From assembly GCA_016936615.1 (NCBI GenBank), contig JAFGXN010000078.1, positions 1 to 41,896 on the forward strand: a stretch of DNA of 41,896 nt. The letters run 5' to 3'. The first letter of the stretch is position 1. Each line of letters begins with the position of its first letter. The position numbers and the translations under genes were made by a program. Positions 17,565 to 24,508 of the stretch are shown piece by piece. The notes under the pieces are model-generated. The model saw only the letters and a program-made list of their open reading frames with translations. It made no database searches and was not told where the DNA came from. The stretch comes from Spirochaetales bacterium. Its GTDB lineage: Bacteria > Spirochaetota > Spirochaetia > JAFGXN01.

Positions 17565-19791
17565 ATTCTAATTTTCCACCACTCATAATCTCTTCATACG
17601 TGATGTAGAGTCTATCAAGCTGCTTTCCATTCAGAACTATTCTATCTATATAGATATACTCCTCAGGGTTCTTGTCTGTTGTAACTGTGAAGACCTTACC
17701 ATTTGGCAATGTCATCTCAGATTGACTCAAGACAGGAGTTGTCAGCTCATATCTCATTGAGACTGGATCGACAGGGTAAAATCCTAGTGCTGCAAATACA
17801 AACCACGCAGACATCTGACCACAGTCCTCATTGCCAGGTAATCCATCTGGCTTATCGGTGTAGAACTGATTGACAATCTGGCTTGTCAGTTCTTGAGTCC
17901 GATATGCCTTTGAAGTCCAATTAAATAAGAAAGCTGCATGGTGAGAAGGTTCATTTCCATGCGCATACTGACCGATTAACCCAGTAACATCAACTAGCTT
18001 CTTAGACTCGTCAATGTCCTCTTCAATCTCAAAAAGATGTCCGAAGACTTTTAGAAATTCTTCCTGACTTCCGTAAAGACTTATCAATCCCTCAACATCG
18101 TGCTGAACTGACCATGTATACTGCCAAGCATTGCCCTCTGTGTAGTGGCGTCTTCCACCAACATCATGGACAAGTGGATCAAAATTCCCCAACCAAGTAC
18201 CATTTGAATGACGAGGTCTCATCAATTTTGTCTCCTCGTCGAACAAATTCTTATAATTCTGCGCTCTTTTAAAAAATATTTCAGCATCTTCATTTTTTCC
18301 AAGAGCCTTAGCAAATGCTCCAACGCAGAAATCATTATATGCATACTCTAAGGTCAAAGAGACAGACTCGTTTATAGCATCATAAGGAACATAGCCAAGC
18401 TCCCTGTACTCTTTTAATCCCTTTCTATCCTGATTAGCTGTCTTAACACATGCCTGATAAGCCTTCTCAACATCAAAATCTTTGTATCCTTTCAAATATG
18501 CCTCAACTATCACAGGAATAGAGTGATTTCCAATCATGCAGAATGTCTCATTTGCTTCAAGCTCCCATATAGGAAGGAATCCGCGAACATCATAATGAGC
18601 AAGCATTGAATTGACAAATGGCCTAATTAAATCAGGCTGAGTAAAGACAAACAATGGATGTGCTGCCCTGTAGGTATCCCATAGTGAAAAAGTTGAATAT
18701 CTGTGAGTTCCATCATCATAGGCAACTGAACCATCTGGGTTAGTATAAGCTAGGTCTACATCTGAATATAGATTAGGAGCCACAAAAGCGTGGTACATTG
18801 CTGTATAGAAGACAGTTTTTCTAACTTCTGAACCGTCAACCTTAATCTTAGCAAGCTCCTTCTCCCAGGCTCTTGCTGCATTTTCTCTAACCTCATCGAA
18901 ACCTAAAGCAAGACTTTCTGCTTTCAGATTTTCCATAGCCTTATCTGCACTCACACTTGATAATCCAACCTTAAGAATCAAAGGCTGGCTACTTGGTGCA
19001 AAAGTAAAAACTTTCTCAATTCCAGTACCAATAACACTCTTAATTGGCGCAGAAAATGTTAACGCAAAGTAAACACGCTGCTTTGAAGCCCAACCTCGAG
19101 AATACCGATATCCTACAACAGTATAATTGTCAATTTTTCTAATAAAATTCCCTTGTGTGAAAGACCACCCGACATAGTGGGCAGTATTAACAACGATTTT
19201 TGGTGATTTCTCACTATCAAAAGTATATCTATGAACTGCGGACCTCTTCGAAGCAGTCAACTCTGCAAGAATTCCATTATCAAGCTCGACTGCATAATAG
19301 CCAGGGCTTGCAAACTCTTTTTCATGGGAAAATCCGTAAAAACCTCCCTTCCCAGAGTAAGTTGGCATAATCCCGATATCGCCGAGATCACTAGCACCAG
19401 TTCCACTTAAATGCTTATGTGAGAAAAAGTGAATTTGTTCTGAAAAACGATGATAACCTGAGCACCAGTCCCAACCATCGACCCCATTATCCGGACTAAT
19501 CTGCACCATACCAAACGGAGTAGTAGCCCCCGGAAAAGTATGACCATGTCCAGCAGTACCTATAAATGGATCAACATACTCAATAAGCATATCTGTCTTA
19601 CCATCTCCATAACCACCAGTCTGCTCAACACTCAGCCCCATATCTGTAGATCTGGTCCTAACATAATTTGAATAATCTTGCTCCGGCGCAGTAAATCTTG
19701 CATAATGTGCACACACACAGCCAGAAAAAAGCAACACACTTAAAAAAGACAACACAAACATTTTATATCTTTTTTTATCATTATAAAACAT
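17542..19791 (-). CDS. GH92 alpha-mannosidase, probable lipoprotein
   Basis: I use the ATG at 19791, 4-5 nt after AGGAGG; the ATG at 19806 precedes the Shine-Dalgarno. The 749-residue protein starts with a lipoprotein-type signal (FVLSFLSVLLFSGC, Cys25). GH92 signatures follow in order: YVDPFIGTAGHGHTFPGATT (about 72-91), DGWDWCSGYHRFS, HKHLSGTGASDLGDIG, FSLWDTYRAAHPL, EGNAWQYTWSVQHD, GNEPSHHAAFLFNW (candidate catalytic Glu) and NEDCGQMSAWFVFAALGFYPV (conserved Asp). GH92 enzymes are Ca2+-dependent exo-alpha-mannosidases, mostly alpha-1,2, acting on high-mannose N-glycans. The enzyme is probably surface or periplasm anchored. It is followed by two hairpins and then by GH38 and GH89 in the same direction. 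Confidence 0.95.
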   Translation of the reverse strand: MFYNDKKRYKMFVLSFLSVLLFSGCVCAHYARFTAPEQDYSNYVRTRSTDMGLSVEQTGGYGDGKTDMLIEYVDPFIGTAGHGHTFPGATTPFGMVQISPDNGVDGWDWCSGYHRFSEQIHFFSHKHLSGTGASDLGDIGIMPTYSGKGGFYGFSHEKEFASPGYYAVELDNGILAELTASKRSAVHRYTFDSEKSPKIVVNTAHYVGWSFTQGNFIRKIDNYTVVGYRYSRGWASKQRVYFALTFSAPIKSVIGTGIEKVFTFAPSSQPLILKVGLSSVSADKAMENLKAESLALGFDEVRENAARAWEKELAKIKVDGSEVRKTVFYTAMYHAFVAPNLYSDVDLAYTNPDGSVAYDDGTHRYSTFSLWDTYRAAHPLFVFTQPDLIRPFVNSMLAHYDVRGFLPIWELEANETFCMIGNHSIPVIVEAYLKGYKDFDVEKAYQACVKTANQDRKGLKEYRELGYVPYDAINESVSLTLEYAYNDFCVGAFAKALGKNEDAEIFFKRAQNYKNLFDEETKLMRPRHSNGTWLGNFDPLVHDVGGRRHYTEGNAWQYTWSVQHDVEGLISLYGSQEEFLKVFGHLFEIEEDIDESKKLVDVTGLIGQYAHGNEPSHHAAFLFNWTSKAYRTQELTSQIVNQFYTDKPDGLPGNEDCGQMSAWFVFAALGFYPVDPVSMRYELTTPVLSQSEMTLPNGKVFTVTTDKNPEEYIYIDRIVLNGKQLDRLYITYEEIMSGGKLEFFLKKEI

Positions 19792-19933
19792 AAATCCTCC
19801 TGACATATATTTTATAATGCAATAGTAAAATTTAAAATAAAAAAAAACTCAGATTAAGGAAATTTAATATATTCAGCTTTTTTTCTCAACAAAAGAAAGA
19901 AATAGATGCTATTATTAAAAAAAAGGAGTTAAT

Positions 19934-21040
19934 ATGAAAAAAATTATTATATCAATACTATTTATATCCATAATCTATAGTGCTAGCTATGCATGTTCAG
20001 CATTCACAATTAACAATGAAAATAAAATATACACAGGATTCAATGAAAATTGGCTTCCAGAACTACCTGGATATATTTGTGAAAATAAAAGAAACGTCGA
20101 AAAGACAAGTGTCAGTTGGAATAGACTGGAAAATGATAAGAATGATAAGGACAAACAAATAGAATGGAGATCAAAGTATGGCTCAATAACGCTGACCTGC
20201 ATAGGAAATCAATTTCCAATTATAGGTCTCAATGAAAAAGGTCTTTTCATAGCAGAGTTATTCTACCTTTTTACAAATTCGCCATCAGGAAATGAAAAAC
20301 CTAGAATGTTTTGGCCTCTATGGATGCAATACATATTTGACAACTACGACTCTATTGAAACTCTCAGCAAAGGTCTTGAAGATCTCCCTAACCCCGACTG
20401 GTGGCCATCCTTTCCAGGTAGCTATTTATTTATAACAGACTCAACTGGGCAATCTGCATGTCTTAGAATTGTTGGGGGAAAAATGAAACTTACCAATATA
20501 TCTGAAATGCCAGTACTTACAAATGGATTATTCGAAAACTATAGCAAAAGATTAAAATACTACAAACCCTTTGGTGGATTACTAAATATTCCCCAAAAAG
20601 ATACATCTTCTGTATTCACTAGATTTTTGCAATATAGTGAGAAAGTAGCAAATTATACTTTTACGACAAAGGAAGATTCAATAGACTACTGCTTCAATGC
20701 ATTAGATTCATATTTCAAAGGAGTGTGGCAAGTTGTTGTTGACTACGAAAATCTAAGCTTGCACATAAGAACTGACCTAGCTCCTGAAACAAAGATAATA
20801 TCTCTTGAGAAAATGGATTTTTCATCTGAAACACCTCTTAGATGGCTAGATATACATAAAGAAGTCTCAGGCGATGTTTCAGAATATTTCGAACCATGGA
20901 ACTATGAAAAAAGTCTATCATTCTGCAAAAATAGCTTTAAGAATTCATATCCAAATGAAAGTTATTTTAAAAAAGAAAAATCTCGAAGACTTATAGAAAA
21001 TGGTGCGAAATACCCAATAAGTTATGGAAAAGACTTGTAA
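19934..21040 (+). CDS. Exported Ntn-type amide hydrolase (choloylglycine hydrolase-like)
   Basis: The 368-residue protein has a signal peptide ending ASYA|CSAF. Cleavage would expose Cys21 as the N-terminal nucleophile, as in bile-salt hydrolase and penicillin V acylase relatives. The segment KIYTGFNENWLP corresponds to the family's second motif. The usual Arg and Asp of bile-salt hydrolases (GRNxDW) are replaced, resembling instead the divergent exported group with a GNNEDW-like motif. I therefore call a C–N amide hydrolase and not a proven bile-salt hydrolase. AAAGGAG precedes the ATG by 5 nt. It is divergent from GH92 with 142 bp between the start codons. The substrate is unknown; an extracytoplasmic N-acyl amide or peptide is likely. 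Confidence 0.75.
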   Translation: MKKIIISILFISIIYSASYACSAFTINNENKIYTGFNENWLPELPGYICENKRNVEKTSVSWNRLENDKNDKDKQIEWRSKYGSITLTCIGNQFPIIGLNEKGLFIAELFYLFTNSPSGNEKPRMFWPLWMQYIFDNYDSIETLSKGLEDLPNPDWWPSFPGSYLFITDSTGQSACLRIVGGKMKLTNISEMPVLTNGLFENYSKRLKYYKPFGGLLNIPQKDTSSVFTRFLQYSEKVANYTFTTKEDSIDYCFNALDSYFKGVWQVVVDYENLSLHIRTDLAPETKIISLEKMDFSSETPLRWLDIHKEVSGDVSEYFEPWNYEKSLSFCKNSFKNSYPNESYFKKEKSRRLIENGAKYPISYGKDL

Positions 21041-21069
21041 AAAAATAAAGGAGACTTAACATCCCTACG

Positions 21070-21444
21070 TTATATTAGCTTTCTCTTCAACATTACTTGC
21101 ATGATCTCAGTCACAAAATCCATATCTAGGACACCTGCAAACTCATTAACAAGCTCACGAATAAAGATTAACTGCTGATCCGACATTGTATCATTATTGT
21201 GTTCCCACTCATTGTTCAACAAATCTATAACTGGCAACATCTTCTCAACCTGCTCAATAAGCTCCGAGTATTCATTTATTCTGAAATCAAAGAAGTAATC
21301 ACCAATCTCTGCTATCATCTTCTTCGGAAGATGTTTAATAGAGCTTTCAAACTCATCTCTCAATTCTACAATCACATTTGGATCTGGATTCTCAGCAAAT
21401 ATAAGCTTTTTTGCTTTTTTATAAAAAAATTTTGACGCTAACAT
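21070..21444 (-). CDS. Small helical protein of unknown function
   Basis: The ATG at 21444 follows AGGGGGG by 5 nt and gives 124 residues (MLASKFFYKKAKKLIF). A TTG at 21465 would extend it by seven residues into the tRNA terminator and is less likely. The protein is mostly helical and charged (VIVELRDEFESSIKHLPKKM, ELIEQVEKMLPVIDLL), with no membrane segment, signal or known motif. It lies immediately behind tRNA-Leu, only about 20 bp after that gene's terminator. Expression therefore needs read-through or a promoter inside the tRNA region. It converges with the Ntn hydrolase gene. I do not recognise the family. Confidence 0.65.
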   Translation of the reverse strand: MLASKFFYKKAKKLIFAENPDPNVIVELRDEFESSIKHLPKKMIAEIGDYFFDFRINEYSELIEQVEKMLPVIDLLNNEWEHNNDTMSDQQLIFIRELVNEFAGVLDMDFVTEIMQVMLKRKLI

Positions 21445-21463
21445 ATAGGCCCCCCTAATTGAC

Positions 21464-21486
21464 AAAAAAAGCTGCCTATTGGCAGC
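21464..21486 (-). terminator. Terminator of tRNA-Leu
   Basis: Minus-strand GCTGCC and GGCAGC pair perfectly around AATA and are followed by seven T. The hairpin begins 2 nt after the discriminator base of the tRNA. Confidence 0.95.
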
Positions 21487-21488
21487 TA

Positions 21489-21574
21489 TACTGGAGACCG
21501 GACTTGAACCGGTACGACTCTCGCAAGTCGGGGGATTTTAAGTCCCCGGTGTCTACCATTTCCACCACTCCAGC
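21489..21574 (-). tRNA. tRNA-Leu (anticodon UAA)
   Basis: The 86-nt gene folds as a class II tRNA. The acceptor stem is GCTGGAG/CTCCAGT (one G·T) with discriminator A. The anticodon arm is GGGGA-CTTAAAA-TCCCC with anticodon TAA, the long variable arm is GACTTGCGAGAGTC, and the T arm is ACCGG-TTCAAGT-CCGGT. The 3' CCA is not encoded, so it must be added after transcription. It lies 22 bp behind proB and has its own promoter and terminator. Confidence 0.97.
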
Positions 21575-21584
21575 ATTTATAGAC

Positions 21585-21613
21585 ATAATATATTTTTTAT
21601 GCCTTTTGGTCAA
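21585..21613 (-). promoter_or_regulatory. Sigma-70 promoter of tRNA-Leu
   Basis: On the minus strand TTGACC (21613-21608), a 17-nt spacer and TATTAT (21590-21585) make a near-consensus promoter. The −10 box ends 10 nt before the first tRNA base. The −35 box lies inside the last proB codons (Ile-Asp-Gln). Confidence 0.85.
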
Positions 21614-22382
21614 TAGTTATTGGAAAAAAAGTTGTGGATCTTTTCCTTCCCTCAACGATGTCCAACAAGCTATAATTACCATTAGCAATGACAGCCTTAA
21701 TTCCTTTACTAGTAATCATTTGAGCAGCTTGAACCTTAGATTTCATCCCACCAAGCCCTAAATCACTCTTTCCATCAGCAGCCATCTTTTTAATCTTCTC
21801 ATCAATAGAATAGACCTTATCTAAAAACTCCACATCTTCGCAAGTCTTAGGATTCCCATTATACAGACCATCAACATCGGTCAAGATAATTGCAAGATCA
21901 ACACGCATTCCGACAGAGACTAGGGCTGCAAGAATATCATTATCTGTAAAATATTTTTTGTATTCTAACTCTTCCTTATTTACAAGATCATTTTCATTTA
22001 TTATTGGAACAATACCTCGCTCAAGATAACCATTTAATACGCCAGAGACTATCTCTACCTCAGTCTCATTGCTAAAATTATGATGCGTAACTAGAACCTG
22101 AGCAATAAATCGGTCATAAGCTCTAAAAAAATTTCGGTAAGAGTGTATCAATTTTGCCTGTCCGATCCCTGATAACATCTGTAATTCAAGTGTATCTTTA
22201 GGTCGCTTAGCAATACCCTGAATCTGCATTCCTGCAGCAACCGCACCCGAGGTAACGATTATAGGCTGGTAACCCTTGTCTGCTAATCGGCTAATCTCAA
22301 AAACTTTCTGCTCCAACCAATCATAATCTATCTTATTTTCCCTGCTGATCAGGGCACTTCCAATCTTTATTAAAACCTTCAT
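21597..22382 (-). CDS. proB: Glutamate 5-kinase, short form without PUA domain
   Basis: ProB phosphorylates glutamate in the first step of proline synthesis. The 261-residue amino-acid kinase fold is complete: LIKIGSALIS (phosphate/substrate loop), IIVTSGAVAAG, NENDLV, YFTDNDILAALVS, ILTDVDGLYNGNP and the GLGGMKSKVQAA motif. The chain stops there, whereas the E. coli enzyme (367 residues) adds a PUA domain. AGGTGGA precedes the ATG by 3 nt. It lies 8 bp behind proA in a proC–proA–proB order. The PUA domain is linked to oligomerisation and regulation, so feedback control by proline may differ; that is inference. Confidence 0.95.
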   Translation of the reverse strand: MKVLIKIGSALISRENKIDYDWLEQKVFEISRLADKGYQPIIVTSGAVAAGMQIQGIAKRPKDTLELQMLSGIGQAKLIHSYRNFFRAYDRFIAQVLVTHHNFSNETEVEIVSGVLNGYLERGIVPIINENDLVNKEELEYKKYFTDNDILAALVSVGMRVDLAIILTDVDGLYNGNPKTCEDVEFLDKVYSIDEKIKKMAADGKSDLGLGGMKSKVQAAQMITSKGIKAVIANGNYSLLDIVEGRKRSTTFFPITIDQKA

Positions 22383-22390
22383 GATTCCAC

Positions 22391-23674
22391 CTATATATCT
22401 CTATGAGTAAATTTAACTTTGCCATCTGCGTATGGCGCAACTATATGTCCTTTACCTGAAAGCAAATATTTAGTTGTTGTAAGGCCATCTAATCCAACTG
22501 GCCCGCGTGCGTGAATTTTATTTGTCGAAATACCAACCTCAGCACCAAACCCATATCTGAAACCATCAGCAAAGCGCGTCGAACAGTTGACCATAACAGA
22601 GCTTGAATCAACATTTTTTTGAAAAAAATCTATTCTTGATTCATCATTTGTTACAATAGCATCAGAATGGTGGCTTCCAAAAAAGTTGATATGATTGACT
22701 GCCTCATAGATATCAGAAACTATCTTAATTGATACAATATAATCGTTGTACTCTGTTGCCCAATCTGCATCGCTTGCTCTTTCACAACTAATAATTGAAG
22801 AGACTCTCTCATCCCCCCTAATCTCTAGTTTACCAGCAACCTTCTTCGCGAAATATGGCAAAAACTCAGCCGCAACCGATTGATTAACCAACAGCGTCTC
22901 AATAGCATTGCAAACAGCAGGATATTGTAGCTTAGAATCAACTGCTAAATCTACAGCACTCTCTAAATCTATATCAGAATCAATATACATGTGACAGATT
23001 CCATCTGCATGCCCCAAGACTGGTATCTTCGTGTTATCTTTAATAAACTTTACTAACTCGTTAGATCCTCGTGGAATAAGCAGATCTATATAATCATCTA
23101 ACGACAAAATATCCTTTATATCTTCGCGGCTCTGGGCAAACAAGATTGAAGCGGCAAAATCCCCCGACAATGCAGCTGCCTCATCTACGATTATCTGATA
23201 CAACGCCTTGTTAGTATTTATCGCCTCACTCCCGCCCTTGAGAATCACGCAATTTGCTGATTTGATACAGAGACTAGCAATCTGCACAAGTGCATCAGGT
23301 CGCGACTCAAAGATTACACCGAGAACTCCGATTGGAACAGAAACCTGCTTTAATATCAAATCCTTATCAAGCTCTCGGGCAAGAGAAATCTTACCTAGCG
23401 GATCATCTAGAGCTGCAACGCTTCTAACTCCTTCTGAAATAGAAAAGATTTTCTCCTTTGAAAGCTCTAACCGCTTATATAGTGAGGAAGAAATTTCCTT
23501 TGCCTTACCATTCTCCAAATCGATTCTATTTGCCCTAAGAATATCTTCAAAACTCCTCTCTAAAGCATCAGCAATGCGCAACAATATATTATTTCTCAAC
23601 TCAAGCGAAGATGCTGCAATCTTATAACTAATCTCTTTTGCAATCTTTGCCTTTTCAACTAAACTATTTGACAT
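22391..23674 (-). CDS. proA: Gamma-glutamyl phosphate reductase
   Basis: ProA reduces gamma-glutamyl phosphate to glutamate semialdehyde with NADPH. The 427-residue aldehyde-dehydrogenase fold shows the ProA signatures VPIGVLGVIFESRPDALVQ (about 112-130), CVILKGGSEA, LLIPRGSNELVKFI, LGHADGICHMYID and the catalytic cysteine in LQYPAVCNAIET (C255). The C-terminus has FGAEVGISTNKIHARGPVGLDGLTT. Length and motifs match the family. The start overlaps the end of proC by 11 bp and has AGGA upstream, so the three proline genes are one translationally linked unit. Confidence 0.97.
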   Translation of the reverse strand: MSNSLVEKAKIAKEISYKIAASSLELRNNILLRIADALERSFEDILRANRIDLENGKAKEISSSLYKRLELSKEKIFSISEGVRSVAALDDPLGKISLARELDKDLILKQVSVPIGVLGVIFESRPDALVQIASLCIKSANCVILKGGSEAINTNKALYQIIVDEAAALSGDFAASILFAQSREDIKDILSLDDYIDLLIPRGSNELVKFIKDNTKIPVLGHADGICHMYIDSDIDLESAVDLAVDSKLQYPAVCNAIETLLVNQSVAAEFLPYFAKKVAGKLEIRGDERVSSIISCERASDADWATEYNDYIVSIKIVSDIYEAVNHINFFGSHHSDAIVTNDESRIDFFQKNVDSSSVMVNCSTRFADGFRYGFGAEVGISTNKIHARGPVGLDGLTTTKYLLSGKGHIVAPYADGKVKFTHRDI

Positions 23675-24458
23675 TTCCTAACTCCACTCCTCTATCGCGC
23701 GCAGCTTCAAGCGTTTGATAGATAATTTCCTTACAAGAGGAGGACTCTAAGACCTCTCTACCAGCCGCGGTCGTTCCTTTTGGGCTGGTTACCATCGTAA
23801 TCAAATCCTCAGCCTCCATAGATTGTTCCTGCATCAAGATTGCAGTCCCCTTAAAAGTTGCAACAGCCAATTTAACTGCAGAATCTCGATCAAGACCAAG
23901 CTTCACAGCAGCATCAACAAAATACTCAATTAACCTAGCAACAAAGGCTGGTCCAGAACCACTTAGGGCAGTAACAGCATCCATGAGAGACTCATCAACC
24001 CCAATGACTGTACCAGTACACTCAAGAAGTTCTACAACTGTTTGAATCTCTACACCAGAAAAATTAGGGGAAAAACTATATGCACCAGCCATCTCTCCAA
24101 CAAGACACGGGGTATTTGGCATAACTCTAACAAATCTAGCACTCGGCAGAAAAGAAGAAAGTGTCTTTAATTTCACACCGGCAAGGATTGAAATAATAAT
24201 TTTCTGAGAATCTTCGATTGATGATAAGACAGAACCAACAATCTGCGGCTTTACAGCCAAAAATACAATGTCTGATGATTTAACAACCTCGTCATTACTT
24301 TTTAGAATCACGAGATTCTTAAAACTTTTTTTAAAAAAATCTAATCTTTCCTGATTTATATCAAAGATATTGATTTGAATATTACTCTTTTTCTCAGCAA
24401 TAGACTTTGCAATTGCAAAAGCCATATTACCTGCCCCAATAAAACCTATTTTGTCCAT
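23664..24458 (-). CDS. proC: Pyrroline-5-carboxylate reductase
   Basis: ProC makes proline from pyrroline-5-carboxylate. The 264-residue protein begins with the dinucleotide fold (IGFIGAGNMAFAIAKSI, about 4-20). It then shows VFLAVKPQ, RVMPNTPCLVGEMAGAYS, and the C-terminal signature ALSGSGPAFVARLIEYFVDAA and VTSPKGTTAAGREVLE. It is the first gene of the pro operon. No Shine-Dalgarno precedes the ATG (AAATTAAGCCT), and a −10-like TAAATT ends 6 nt before it, so the transcript may be leaderless. It lies 50 bp downstream of the hybrid kinase gene in the same direction. Confidence 0.96.
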   Translation of the reverse strand: MDKIGFIGAGNMAFAIAKSIAEKKSNIQINIFDINQERLDFFKKSFKNLVILKSNDEVVKSSDIVFLAVKPQIVGSVLSSIEDSQKIIISILAGVKLKTLSSFLPSARFVRVMPNTPCLVGEMAGAYSFSPNFSGVEIQTVVELLECTGTVIGVDESLMDAVTALSGSGPAFVARLIEYFVDAAVKLGLDRDSAVKLAVATFKGTAILMQEQSMEAEDLITMVTSPKGTTAAGREVLESSSCKEIIYQTLEAARDRGVELGNVK

Positions 24459-24464
24459 AGGCTT

Positions 24465-24492
24465 AATTTAAATCAATAAAAAAAAATTGTAA
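24465..24492 (-). promoter_or_regulatory. Possible proC promoter with leaderless start
   Basis: On the minus strand TTTACA, a 16-nt spacer and TAAATT can be read as −35/−10. The −10 match is weak. The box ends 6 nt before the proC ATG. Confidence 0.35.
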
Positions 24493-24508
24493 ATATTGTT
24501 TTACCAAA

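Noticed and set aside
19934-21040. Firm call as bile-salt hydrolase
   Set aside because: The conserved Arg/Asp motif is changed, so only a general Ntn amide hydrolase is supported.
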